DNA of 64,000 nt from positions 4,154,001 to 4,218,000 of the forward strand of contig JAVHNS010000002.1 in NCBI GenBank assembly GCA_036872755.1, read 5' to 3'. A program made the translations under genes and the position numbers. Positions 44,511-56,604 of the stretch are shown here, piece after piece. Every line of letters starts with the position of its first letter. Within the stretch, counting starts at the first letter, position 1. This stretch comes from Orbilia blumenaviensis (Eukaryota > Ascomycota > Orbiliomycetes > Orbiliales > Orbiliaceae). The notes beneath the pieces were generated by a model. The model was given only the letters and a program-made list of their open reading frames with translations. It made no database searches and was not told the DNA's origin.

Positions 44511-46454
44511 ATGCCACTTTTTTTCACCCGCGGCCATCAATGGCTATCTTTCTCACCGCTACAGGCCTTCTCCCGGCTTGTTACCTTTCTAATACTTCTC
44601 ACATTAGCCGATAACGCTGTCGCAGACACGTACAAAGAGAAGCTTGACCTTCAACCCCTGTCAGGCCAGTTCCTTCTCGCCTCGTTCAACTTTCAAAGTC
44701 ATGGCCCAATCGAAGCGTTCAACAAGCAAATGTTCCAACTGTTCCCTAGGAGCTTAGGACAGATATTACAATATACTCATACCCGGGAGCTGCACTTACG
44801 GTTTGCACTTGGAAGATGGGATTCGGAGTTGTGGGGTGCACAGCCTGGCGATGGACAGAATGCAGGCGGGACTGGCGTAGAGACATGGGCTTGGGTTGAG
44901 GCTGACAATGATGTTGAGTATGTTGTCATTTTTTGAATCAGTATCTGGAACTGTGATGCTGATGGACCGAGATAGGGCTGAGGCGAGGTGGACGTCATTG
45001 AACAATGCGCTTTCCGGGCTATTTTGTGCATCCCTTAACTTCATCGATTCTACCAGGACTATTCGACCTGTCATGTCGTTCAATCCTACAGGCGATTACC
45101 CTACGACCAATACATCACGTCTGTTTTTACTACATGGTAGTCTTCCAAAGGAACCTGTGTGTACGGAGAACTTGACGCCGTTCTTGAAGCTGCTCCCGTG
45201 TAAAGGCAAATCTGGGATCTCCACGCTCCTGGACGGGCACAAACTCTTCGATGCATCGTTCCAATCCATGTCAATCGATGTGCGGCCGATATGCTCACCC
45301 AATACAGGGACCTGCGATATCGAAATCCAACAGACGGTCGATATGGTACTTGATATTTCGAGGAGTCTACAGCGAAGGGATAGCCCAGTTCCGCGTCCAC
45401 GAGATCAACACGAATTGATCTGTGATACCTCCAAACCCTATGCTTCGAATGAGTATTGCTATCCAATGGATAATAGCATTGACCTACCCTGGTCACTATC
45501 AGACTTGTTTGGACGTACTATATCTGGGGGCTGTCCATTCGCTGTACATAACCCCGCTGAAGAGATACCGCACGTCTGCATTCATGCACCCGAGAGTAAA
45601 CTAAATACTATGGAGACTGGTGAATTCGCCGTCTCAGCCTTGGCTGAGGGCCAGCGAGATCTACAATGCTACATGCTCCGAGAAAATGTTCCATTCGATA
45701 TCTCATTCCCGAAACAGCAGCCGCCGATTTCACCGTTGCGACAGGAACCATTATTATATGCGGAGCGATCGTTCACAGGACACGGACAAGAACACGGTGG
45801 TGTCAAAACGGTTCTTAGAAACCCGAACCCTAACGATGCTATTGATGTTGTGTATCTGGAGTCGTTGCCTTGGTTTATGAAACCATACCTTCATACGTTT
45901 AAGGCGCGATTGCTGCCGGCACAGAACCCGGAAGAAGATGTGATCTCGGAGTTGTACTATCGACCAGCGTTAGACCGGAAGCGGGGCACACAATTGGAAG
46001 CGAAGCTAACTGTACCGCCAAATTCCGTGGTAATCTTGACGTACGATTTCGAAAAGGCGGTGCTGAGGTATACAGAGTACCCACCAGATGCTAATCGCGG
46101 GTTTGACGTTGCGTAAGTTTGTGAATAGGGCTCCATTGAAATTACGGTTTGCTGACATCGAGGTCCAGTTCTGCAATAATAACGATTCCACCACAACGCC
46201 GTCGATCAGACGGCAAGCAAATCACAACAACATCGATCAGGACGACGAGTTTGCTGCTTTCGTTGCCAACTCCGGATTTTAGTATGCCGTATAATGTGAT
46301 TATCTTTACCAGCACAATCATGGCGTTGGCGTTTGGGAGCATTTTTAACTTATTAGTGAGAAGATTCGTGGCGGTTGACGAGGTGCAGAGAATGGATTTG
46401 AAGGCGAAGATCCGAGGATTGATTCCTAGGCTGAAGAAGGGAAAGACGGAGTAA
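44511..46454 (+). CDS. gpi16: GPI transamidase subunit GPI16/PIG-T
   Basis: Essential ER membrane subunit of the GPI transamidase, which attaches GPI anchors to proteins; it stabilises the Gpi8 catalytic subunit. Exons 44511-44917, 44976-46112, 46169-46454; 1830 nt, 609 aa. Introns of 58 and 56 bp keep frame. The N-terminus is a signal peptide (hydrophobic at about 19-33, cleavage near NAVAD), then TYKEKLDLQPL, the usual start of mature Gpi16. NALSGLFCASLNFIDSTRT holds the conserved Cys (C153), the likely disulfide partner of Gpi8. One transmembrane helix near the C-terminus (about 557-578, in YNVIIFTSTIMALAFGSIF) and a short basic cytosolic tail. I chose this ATG because the frame upstream gives no better leader; an ATG a few codons away cannot be excluded. 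Confidence 0.95.
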
Positions 46455-46784
46455 TTTTGGATCTTTTCTTTTTTTTTTTTAGCTAAGCTTTCTACGTATA
46501 TGATTTATCATTTTTCCTGTTGGTAGCATCTCGTTAAGAGGTTATTCCATTTAGCTAAGGTCGATCTTTAGCCTTGTATAGTATTAGCCCTTGAGTCTAG
46601 GCCATGCATATCAGCTGAAAAGCTATCGCATGCATGGGGAACTCTATAGCTCTAAGAGAATCGTATTAATTACTAGTATTATGTTGCCGTCACTACGCCG
46701 GGCAAATATATCGTACACCACCAATAATCGGACCTGTGACCAACATCTGGCGAGCCTAAATCAGCTCGCCAGTGTATGTAATTG
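46455..46784. other. Convergent 3' region between GPI16 and ZNF830-like genes
   Basis: 330 bp with a T run at 46469-46480; probably the two 3' UTRs. Nothing else seen. Confidence 0.6.
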
Positions 46785-47786
46785 CTACCGGCGCCTGAGA
46801 AACATTTCATCATCATCCTCATAGTCATCGTCCGAACCTTCACTTTGCAGTTCAGGAACCGGGGTTGAGTCGTCCATTCCTCCCATAGTCACGCTTCTTA
46901 TGCTGTTGGAACGATGTATCCTCTGGCTAGGAGGCGGCGGCATGCCTGTCGTGGGGATGCCTCCAGCTTGGCGGAGCATTTCCCTCCTTTCTTTTAGCCT
47001 TGCGACGCGCTCCTCTAGCGAATTTTGCTCATCGAAGAAATCTGCCATTGCGGCACGTGCATCTTCCATTTCTTCTTCTGCTATTGTACGGGCGTTGCGC
47101 GCATTCAGCGAGGACGTGGCTTGTTCATTCTGTTCTTCGATTTGGGCGGCTGTGAGGGCTGGTGCTGATATTGTGTGGGTTTGTGTAGGTGGGGTATCAT
47201 CGGATTCCGTGATTTCGGCCTGGAAAGCTGCCCATTCATCATCGAGATTATTTTCTTTTGGTTTTGAGGTAGATTTTTCAGAGGAGAAGAAGTCCGCTGG
47301 GAGTTTTGAGGAAGATGATGATATTGGAGCCTGTTGATTTGTATATTCGATAGGCTGGGGAGGGGTTTCGTCATCTGGTTCGATTACTTCGCCCGTGCTG
47401 ATGATTCCTTCATCATCTTCGTCGTCGTCGTCATCGAAGAAACCGACCGGTAATGCTAGATTCTTTACATCTGCTTTCGCAGTCTTTAATTTTTTTGAGG
47501 CAGTCGGCCCATCTGTGGTTCCGTTCCTAGAATCGCTAGATGGACTTTCGGCGGGTCGTTTGTTACTACTTTTTCCGGAAGATACATTTCCACCTTTCAG
47601 AGCAACGTTGGATTTATGTTGTGCAGAGCCGACATGAGCATCCCAGAGAGATTCGGATTTTATAGGTGTATTTGAGCAGATGTTGCAGAAAAGAGCGCCG
47701 GCGAGGGAGTAGGATGCGTATGGGGAGGTTATTCGACGCGATTTTCGGGAGGCAGCGAGCAGTTTCCGGGCGTCAGTAGTGGACAT
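46785..47786 (-). CDS. ZNF830/CCDC16-like zinc-finger protein
   Basis: 333 aa, single exon from ATG 47786 (MSTTDARKLLAASRKSRR). One U1/matrin-type C2H2 finger is complete: C34-x2-C37 ... H51-x5-H57 (FCNICSNTP...WDAHVGSAQHK). Next come a basic, Ser-rich segment, an acidic patch with VGFFDDDDDEDDEG, the short block ADFFSSE, and a charged coiled coil (about 225-275) including AMADFFDEQNSLEERVARLKER, which is characteristic of the ZNF830/CCDC16 family. It ends in an acidic tail with FLRRR. Vertebrate ZNF830 is a nuclear protein tied to splicing and DNA-damage signalling; the fungal role is inferred to be nuclear. Convergent with GPI16 (330 bp apart). Confidence 0.88.
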   Translation of the reverse strand: MSTTDARKLLAASRKSRRITSPYASYSLAGALFCNICSNTPIKSESLWDAHVGSAQHKSNVALKGGNVSSGKSSNKRPAESPSSDSRNGTTDGPTASKKLKTAKADVKNLALPVGFFDDDDDEDDEGIISTGEVIEPDDETPPQPIEYTNQQAPISSSSSKLPADFFSSEKSTSKPKENNLDDEWAAFQAEITESDDTPPTQTHTISAPALTAAQIEEQNEQATSSLNARNARTIAEEEMEDARAAMADFFDEQNSLEERVARLKERREMLRQAGGIPTTGMPPPPSQRIHRSNSIRSVTMGGMDDSTPVPELQSEGSDDDYEDDDEMFLRRR

Positions 47787-49659
47787 TATGTGGATTGAGG
47801 GCTAGGAGTGATAACGGGGGGACGGTTGGTAGAATTTATGATGAGATGCTGAGCTTGATTGGTGATGGTCGAATTTGAGGTTGTGCAATTGGCTTGTGGA
47901 GAATATGAGGCTCAAGGCGATGTTTATGCGCCACACGTATAATGTGGCAGATATTGATTAACACCGCCACGAAATTACCGGAGAACATGTGACTGGACTT
48001 GGCCAGATATTACTTAAGCAGGAACCTCCTACATAGGGTAGTTGGTACGTACTCTTACAAATTGTATACGCACATCTGGGTATGTACTATAACTGGTCCC
48101 AGTAATCATATACCCAAGTACCTAACTAAGTGCTTAAGCACGCAAGGGGTAAGGACTTAGATACTTGTAATTACAGGCGTGTGTATACCAATTACTCAAG
48201 GTTGACTCGTACAACTGCAGTATAGTATATATATAATTCATTGTATGATTGTAGCACGTCTGTACACTATATACATAGTAAAGACGGGTTATATACCTAT
48301 CAATTAGTTCATATGATAGCCTACTACGAGACTAATAGTAGCCAGTAGTGCTATAGCAGAGGGCGATAAGTCGCACCCTACGGACTTAATACCTAACTAC
48401 CTAGGTATCTACCTAGGGTACTTAAGAGGTAAATTAGCTATGCTATATTCAATTGCCTCGTAGATACCTACTAGGTACCTTTTAGCACAAAAGTACATAT
48501 AATACTACCGAGGTACGCACCAATATCAAAGGTTTCTTAGCTTAGCCTTCAAGCTTCTGCTTGGCTGGCGTATGCATTAGGAAATCCTTAAGCTAGGAAG
48601 TACCCGTCCCGAGTACTTGCCTGGGCCTCCGAGCCTCTCTCTGGACAGTAAAAGCCCTATAGTAGGTGTGAATCGTTACGCCTTGTTGCTTAGAAGGCTT
48701 GAGCGCAAAGAAGCTGTGACATCATCGATCACCTATCGCTGTCGGTCTCCGGGTATATCACGTGATTTCCCAAATGGTCTGCGGAGTATTTCCTAGTGCT
48801 GTAATCTACCCATTGCCACTGCAGTTGTGGTCACTAACAAAAGCGGGACGAGCTTGGCGCTCATCAGTGTTTTGCGATTGACTGATTTGACGGATTTGAC
48901 GGGCAAAATTTGGGCGGCATATTAAACTGGCCCACACCAACAACGCTCCCCAGCTCTCAACTCCCACCACCACTACCACCACCACCATCAACGTTACAAC
49001 ATCGCCATCAACTCCCCAGCTTCGTCACCTCCTTCTCCGTTACTCCCGATCATTATTCACCTCCAGTTGCTGACCACCTGTGCGCCCAGGATCTCTGGAG
49101 TACCGCCAAGTTGTCACGAATTCACTAACCGCCATCAGGTTGGTCGCGCGATCAGGTCTAACAAGAACCTCCCGCCGGCTACATCGCGTTTTACCAGGAC
49201 GCGCGATTCCCTGCCAGGCGCCTACGAAAGGTCTGACCTGAAGTTACCAGGTGGTTTCGCCGGGTTGTCTTTGAGGTCTGTTATTCCGCGGACAACGGGT
49301 GACCTCGGCTGCGACCCGAGTCACCGGTCGATACTGCTGCTCGCTCTCTTCACGGCACGGCCTTGAGGAAGCGTGGCAAATTTCCGGGAGGATATAAGCA
49401 ATTCTCCTTGATGCTGCTGCTGCTGCTGCCTGTCTGTTTCAAGCGTTCCTGTTGATCCAGCATTGTTCTGAAGGGCCGTTTTTTTTTTTTTTTTTAACAC
49501 TTCTACTTCCTCTGCCTCTCCTGCAGCAAGGAGAAAGGAAGAGAAGACAGGAAGAGAGAAAAAAAGGAAGAAAGAAAACCCCACATACACACAAACTGTC
49601 GAGTAAAGAAGAGAAACGTTGTATTATCGTACTGCTTGAGACTAAACATCATCCACATC
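47787..49659. other. Divergent intergenic region (ZNF830-like / BYE1-like)
   Basis: 1.9 kb. 48000-48500 is full of short TAGGTA/TACTTAAG/CTAGGTA palindromic words. 48950-49000 has a CCACCA microsatellite. 49370-49660 is the likely leader of the BYE1-like gene, with a CTG repeat near 49408-49430 and a T run at 49479-49496. Frames at 48910-49366 show no family features. Confidence 0.55.
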
Positions 49660-52600
49660 ATGGCTGGTAAGCATAGTGAAGTTTTTCCCTTTGATATTGA
49701 AGCCGATATCTCTACTATGCCCATTCTTTGAAAATCTATACTATCATGGAACATCTACCCTTATAAAAGGACGTCTGCTCCCTCGGCAGAATGCCTGGCC
49801 CACTCTCCTGCTGATACATATGACATCTACATATAAGAGGACGTTGGAAGCTTCTGAGGGTAGCCGACGCGTGGTCCTATGGTAGTACATGAGACAGGGC
49901 CGACCTGCATCATCTTGATTTCATGTAAACATACATATGCTACCTTATCTTGTATTCTTTACATTCTCTCAGCGTCGGTGGCACAGAAACTGGCTAACAC
50001 ATCATCCCATTCTGCCTAGGAGAAGACAATGGCACCCCGGAACCTCGCCGTAGCGGTCGAAGTACCAAAGGCCAGCATACCAGGAACGCCGAACTAAACG
50101 AAGAAGCTCCAATCAAAAAATCCACTACTGCCCCCCCGGCTACTCCGGCCCCAAAGAAAAACGAGAAGAAGACGACACGGTCATCTAAAGCCAAGACTGA
50201 CAAGACGGAAGCCGCATCGCCTGCGGCCGACGCCGATACACCCGGTGGTAATGAAGAAGACGGCGAGGTCATCAGATGCGTCTGTGGCGCCGATACGGAT
50301 GAGGGCGGTCGACAAATGATTTCATGTGATCAGTGCGAAGTTTGGCAACATTCGAGCTGCATGCAAATCCCGACAAAGAAGACACCAGATCACTACTACT
50401 GCGAGCAGTGCAAACCAGAATTACACAAAGATCTGCTGGAAAAAATGGCCAGGGGCGAGAAGCCATGGGAAAGACGAAATAGAAAGGGTTCAAGGAAGAG
50501 TGTTGGGGGTAGCAAGAAGAAGAAGGAATCCGAGGCCCCCGAGACACCCGCCCCTGAAGAAAGCCACGAGGATGAAAAGGACGAAGATATGAAGATGGAC
50601 AGCCCGGCCGCTACGATGACCACAGAAGCTGAAAAGGAAACAGAAGAAGCACATCATGATGATATCGTCCAGAGCATCGAGGAAATTCTGGATCCGGTCC
50701 ACGCTGAAGAGGAAGAGGAGGACGGTGGAGAAGATGTAAAGATGGAGGAGGAAGTTGCTGAAAACGAATCACCTGAGAATTCCGCCCCGTTAGAATCCAC
50801 TCCTGCTCCTACCGATTCCGGTAGGCGGCTTTCGTCAATCGCATCGCCTACTACTTTAAAGCGAAAAGCAGAGGAGAGCGTTGAGGAAGGGACTCCTGAC
50901 GGAAAGGTATGTAATGACAAAAGTGCGCCATTGCTAGATGATTCTAACATCAGAGTAAAGGCACAATCACCAACTCGTCGTGAGTCTGTTCCGCAGTCCC
51001 CGACGCAAGCCAAGGCCTCGAAAACAAGGTCCGGCCGTCGTTCCTCGACAACCACTTCGAAGCCACCACCAAAAAAACCAAAAATGGCCGATAACCAATT
51101 AGAACAGGTTGACCAAATCGACGACCTCAAAAGCGAAACTCGCCGTAAGGGCGCAGAAACTCTGAAGAAGTTCTTGGAGAGTGCTCTAAAGCCCATTGAA
51201 AAATTGCCTGAAACCGAGACATCGAAATCGGACTTTGCTGCTAGGCTAGCGTTGGAGATCGAGCATCACACATACATCCTTCTTTCTGCCCAAACGGCAG
51301 GGGAACCCAACGACGAATATCGACAAAAATTCCGCTCAATCCTGTTCAATCTCAAAAAGAATGAGCCTCTGTTGAATAATGTTCTCACAGGGAAGCTTGG
51401 AACTAAGGAGTTCAGTGACATGACAGGTGATGAAATGGCCACCGAAGACATGAAACACATTGTCCAAGAAGCCGAAAAGGAGAGCGAAAAGCAAAGCATC
51501 ATGACAGCTGAGGCTGCTGGTCCTCGCATTCGTAGAACCCACAAAGGAGAGGAAGTCGTCGGCGAAGACACGGGAATGATTGCAGAAAATAGTTCGGGCT
51601 TTATCGGATCGAGATACGAGCCCCCGGCAGAGAAATCAGACGAAGAACATTCCGCACCACCGAGTCCGGGCGCCGAGGACCACGAAATGACGGACCGGCC
51701 AAGGTCTCCTTCACCTGCCGCTTTACAGGAGCCAATAGATACCCCGTCCAAAGCGCTGAAGATAGATACCTCTAAACAAGTAAGCGGGTCAGGGCATCAC
51801 CGGAGGACAAGCAGCTTCGATATCCAGAATGTTTGGTCGAACGTTGAGTCGACAGATGCAGGGCACCGACAAAGCATTCCGCGACCACCGATTACTCCGC
51901 TTACTGCTCACCCAGCCAACGGCACTAATGCACAGCTAGACCGTGATATCGATATGCTCCTACGAAACGACGATAGCCCTGGAGCTGGATCTGAAACGCC
52001 GCCCTACTCCCCGAAGGACTATATAGATGAATCTGAAGAGGGCGTCATTTGGAAAGGCAAAATTTTGATGAGAGGTGTTGCGGACCTAGACGCTCAAGCA
52101 GTTCACGTTGCCGGCCCGGATCTCTCAACAAAGACTCCCTGGGCTACAGTCATTGGAAACTCAATCGAGGTCACCGGGCGTATCTCAGTCGACCGAGCCA
52201 ACGAGTATCTGCAACAATTAAAATATAGCTCACGATCTAGCGACGTCGTAGTCTTTACCCTTCATCCATCCAGCTCCCGATCTTCCCCCAATGATGCCGA
52301 AGCCGGATTCACCAAACTCTTCTCACACTTTAAAGAACGTCAGCGGTCGGGTGTCGTCGGTAATATCACATGGTCGCCAACTAAGGATGTATATGTTGTT
52401 GCTGTCGGAAAGGATGAATCAATGCCAAAGTACATGCTCAATACGCAGTTTCCAGCCCATCCGCGCGAAAAGAATACCCTCTTGTTGTGTATTGTTTTCA
52501 ATCGGTCTCTGGAGCCCTTCCAGGACAACCATACGCCTGCCACACCTACTGCTGCCTATACCCCAGCGCCACCTTCGAGAAATTTACACACCCCAGTTAC

Positions 52601-52994
52601 AGTTGCCTCGGCGGCTGGGCAGCAGGGATGGCAACCGCCCCTACAAATGAATAACGCATATTCCACCTACCATCAGTCGCCCGCCCCCGTTGGATATCAG
52701 ACAACGCCTTCCCTAGCTGCTGGCATACCCTCACAGCCAATGGGTCTTCAGTATAGCCCTCCAAGCCTCCAGCATGGAACGCCAATTACTCTGCCTGTTG
52801 CCGGGGGCTCTGTTAATAATGGAGCCTCACAGCAGAACACTAATGTGGTCGAGCAGCTCTTGAAAGTGCTACAGCTCGCTCCTGCAGATAAAGCAATGCT
52901 GAGAGACATTGTCGATAAAAATCCGGAATCTGTCGGTAACCCAGAACAGTTGATGCAATTGGTTGCACAATATCAGCACCAGCGCAGGGCCTGA
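49660..52994 (+). CDS. bye1: BYE1-like PHD / TFIIS-central / SPOC transcription protein
   Basis: Nuclear protein that binds Pol II and modified histone H3 during elongation. Exon 1 has only 7 nt (ATGGCTG, 49660-49666), then a 353-bp intron (49667-50019, GTAAGC...CTAG) and exon 2 at 50020-52994; 2982 nt, 993 aa. Domains: basic N-terminus; PHD finger at about 88-140 with the C4HC3 pattern (CVCGADTDEGG, CDQCEVWQHSSCM, YYCEQC); Lys/Glu-rich linker; TFIIS-central domain at about 368-497 (EIEHHTYILLSAQTAG...FRSILFNLKKNEPLLNNVL); SPOC domain at about 675-800 (VIWKGKILMRGVADLDAQ); Pro/Gln-rich stretch; and a C-terminal helical block with VVEQLLKVLQLAPADKAMLR. PHD plus TFIIS-central plus SPOC identifies the fungal Bye1/PHF3-SPOC group. 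The unusually short first exon depends on the splice call and should be checked. Confidence 0.93.
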
Positions 52995-55466
52995 TCTGGA
53001 ATTGATATCGATAGTTTGACAGAATAGTTTGATCAAGGGTTTCTTAGTGGCTGATTTTTCCCTACACTGATCCCCTTGACCCAATGCTATGTTGGGAGTG
53101 GAATCGAAGGGCCTATCCTGCTTTCCTTATCTTTGTCATGCTCGCCTAGGATTTTTCCGATATGCTGAGGCGTCCACCGAACTCCCTTTTGGTTAAGCGG
53201 AGTTTCCGTTCCTTTTGCCCCACCTCTCCCCTTAAACCTTATATTATTGGCTTCACTTAATGGTTCTCATTTTCATCACTTGCAGGTCGGCGATTGTACA
53301 ATTACTTGTGCTTTGTTCAATATGGATGGAAGGTTTTTCTTTGCACGGCCTTGCTTTTGCATTTTTGCTATTAGTTTTCTTCGCTACCATCTCGTCGTCT
53401 TTATAACTCGGAGTCAACCCCCTTCCAATAACATTGCCTCTCTCAGAGGCCTTCCCGTACCTCAGGATCCATGTATGTCAGTAGTAGCTTAGAAGAAACC
53501 AAGGGAAATTCCTTAAATTAACAACTGTTGGGCGCCGTCCAGCAGGGGAACGATTTCTAAACCTTAGAGTGCCAAAGCGGCGTTGTAACTCGTGTGGAGG
53601 TGTCAGACTGCTAAGATCATGCCATATCACATCAGGGACGCATCTACTGCCTCATTCTACCAATGACCCACCACATGTCAGACAATCGCCCATGTATTCC
53701 GGAAGATCAACCCAGGGGATGCCTTAAATCATAACATGTGCCAGAAACGTGGTTAGCTAATAACCAGCTGAGTATGCCTATAGTTCTTGTTTCTAAGATG
53801 TGTCAGTGATATCTCAACTTATGGTTGCTCGCGAATAAATATATCCGAATACGGGCGGAAAGTCAAGAGACTGACCTTCTCGCATATCTTTATGCATATA
53901 CATCCGAGTGCGAAAGACAAGGGTAATCGACGCCAACAAGTCAGCCTCCAAGCTTCCAACATGATATCATGATATATACCGAAGTCAAGGAGGAACGTGA
54001 CATCCTGGTTGAAGCATAACCGGCTCCGCGGGAGCTCGGACTGGGGCCTTACCAGTAGCTGCAAGCTATATTACGAGGTCCTTATTCCAGCCACCATGCC
54101 GGCCTACGCGGCGCCCTCCACAGCACCGTTATATGTTAAGACTTCCTTTAAATAATGCTAATATGCCGGATGGCCTGAGTATTAGCCATTTCGATTTTGT
54201 TGAGTACTCCGATCATACCATAGCGCTATCAGCAGGGGCAGAGGCTTGGTAGCAGTTGACGTCAAAGCTTGCAAGGTTTAGCCAGCCGGGAGAATGTCTC
54301 CATGGATCCAGCCCAATCGTCGCATCTGGACTACAGCTAGTACTGTTAAGCCACCCAAGCTAATTCGGGAATTTGAACGGATTGGGCTCAATTGGGGCGG
54401 TTTCGAACTCGCGGTTAGTCTATGTCTATGTTACGACGGAACATACTACAGACACCCGGTCGATTTATCCATATCGCCTCCTTTGAGTAAAGGTTCACAC
54501 CATTGGGCAATGGGAGAGAAAAAACCCCGGCTGCAGCTACTAGGTCCTGAACATTGGTCGTAAAGATCATCAAATTATGCAGCTACCTGCCAGTAATTAC
54601 TGTAGATTAACAGTATATTACCAAAGGTATCGCCGGTCGGAGTAAGTTTTCATGCACATGAACTATAGAAACCTTGCAAGGAGTTGGAAGCGAGCTGAAC
54701 CATATGCCGATTTTCATGGACAATTCGCAGTCGAACTGAAGGTCTCCATCATAGGCTGAGTGGATGGCGCGATATAACAGCGTTTTCCTTTGGTAACAAG
54801 TTGTCTGTTCCTTCGACAACAGCGAGCTCGAGGAAGGGTCCCAGGCAGGCCGGGGTACTTAAAAAGAGGTCGGCCGACGTGGATGCGACGAAGTTTCTCC
54901 ATCACGTTCCCTGAGACACAAGTAATCATTGGTTTTAAAGAGGACCCTTTTTCTTCTCTCTTCATTCTTTTTTGTGATATCTCATACATATCGCATATCA
55001 CGATACAATCATCTCGGAACCACTACCGAATGGTGCTTACCCCCAACCTTCGCAGCCGCCAGTTCGCGTAGCACTTACTATATTAAAAAAAAAAAGTTTT
55101 AATTTTTTTTTTCTTGTTTCCATTCGGCGTCGTGCCTTCGGACGGCACTTAATCACAGCCTGAGACTTTTTCTGCCATTGTAATTGACCGCAACGGGCCG
55201 AGTCACCTCATTTACATCTGTCCACTCCCGGTTTCCTCCCTATCGGTTCCGATCTTTCGATTCTAGTCCATTTTAAGATATCTTCATTAGTCGCGACGAA
55301 CGCTTAAATAATCCCGACTGACCAAGTCAGATTTACTTGATATCCTATTCTATATCTCTAATCCTCATAGATTATTCATACAAACCCACGATTTAAATTG
55401 CCACAAAACAGAAGAATATACTTTGCAGCGCACTGTATCCTGTTTTCTATCATTTTATATTCCAAA
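52995..55466. other. Intergenic region between BYE1-like and F-box-like genes
   Basis: 2.5 kb. The first part is the 3' UTR of the BYE1-like gene. An A/T run near 55085-55112 and a pyrimidine-rich stretch precede the F-box-like start. Frames at 54714-55001 and 53819-54064 are overlapped on the other strand and unremarkable. No gene seen. Confidence 0.55.
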
Positions 55467-56604
55467 ATGCCACACGCAATTGAGCTCCATAAGCTCCAAT
55501 TTGAGAACCTGCCTCGCGAAGTATGTAGCCCTTTTTTTTTTTCGCCATTACCCTTTCTGTGCTACCTTCCCAATCAAAACTGGCAAGAAATCCTAAATGG
55601 GGTTCTTGTGTTGGGAACGCAAACCCTTTCCCTCGTTGACCATTTGTCCTGCATGGCATCGCATGGTTGCACAAGATCTTATGCCTAATTTATCCGCTTG
55701 AAAATAGTTAATCGAGGAGATCCTTTCTTTGATGCCGACTCGCTCCCTTGTTATGGTTTCAGGGACCTCAAAGCTCATACATGATATTGCCACATACATC
55801 CTTAGCCGTCGTTTACGGCATACACTCCAAGTTGAGGGCTATGAATTGATATTCGAGTGTTATGCTGCGGATGATAAATGTAAGCACTTGGTACATGTCA
55901 ACGCAAAAGATGGTATTTTGGCTAACAAGAGTCGCAATGCCTTAGTCAACCACCCTTTCAACCGCTGCGAGTACAATGGCACCCAGGTCGGGGCCGAAAA
56001 TCGTCCCGCCGTATCAGCGATGTTTCAAAAAGTGCCTTACTTCATAGAGAACGATGATGAAGAGTGTAATCCGCTGGCGAAACTATACTCTCATTTTACA
56101 CCGAGATCATACAACCTCGATGCCCCAATCCCATCTACAACGGTCACCATTGACTCCGGTGATATTTTCACGCAAGTGTGCGCCTCTGTCAGCCTGATCA
56201 AACTTTCGAGATCTCTGCTTGGAGGCGTTCAAAGTATCATCCCCATTTATGAAAGCTTCTTCAGAGTGAAGAGAGATTGGCTAGATTCGGCGGCTACTTG
56301 CGGAAACCGGCTAGAAGGCCCAGTGACTTGGGTTGGCATGGGAGAAAATATGGGATTGAAACTTAATGTTACTGGGAGGAGAGTTGTGGGGCCCGCGATG
56401 ATTTGTGGGATCAGGGGGCGGGATCAAGAAGACGAGACGGTTGAGTATGAAATTGAATACGATGGCGTGATTATGCGGGCAAGTTATTTGTTGGAAATGG
56501 TAGAGAAGAAGCAACATGCCTCTTTCTTCCAGAACTTGAAGTTAGTGGCAGAAGAAGAAGAAGAAATAGAGACTTTAGAGACGTCTGCTGTTGCGGTTTT
56601 TTAG
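55467..56604 (+). CDS. F-box-like protein
   Basis: Two exons, 55467-55520 and 55708-56604 (951 nt, 316 aa), with a 187-bp intron (GTATGT...AATAG). The intron sits inside the F-box-like motif: LPRE joins LIEEILSLMPTRSLVMVSGTSK, giving residues 15-41, which match the F-box pattern LPxEL-x2-I-x9-L. Such proteins bind Skp1 and recruit substrates to SCF ubiquitin ligases. The rest (NHPFNRCEYN, HFTPRSYNLDAP, TWVGMGENMGL) has no repeat or domain that I recognise; it is mixed alpha/beta with a Glu-rich tail. Substrate unknown. It lies at the edge of a gene-poor region. Confidence 0.75.

Noticed and set aside
50654..51196. 180-codon frame opposite the BYE1-like gene
   Set aside because: Ser-rich shadow of Glu/Lys/Asp codons.
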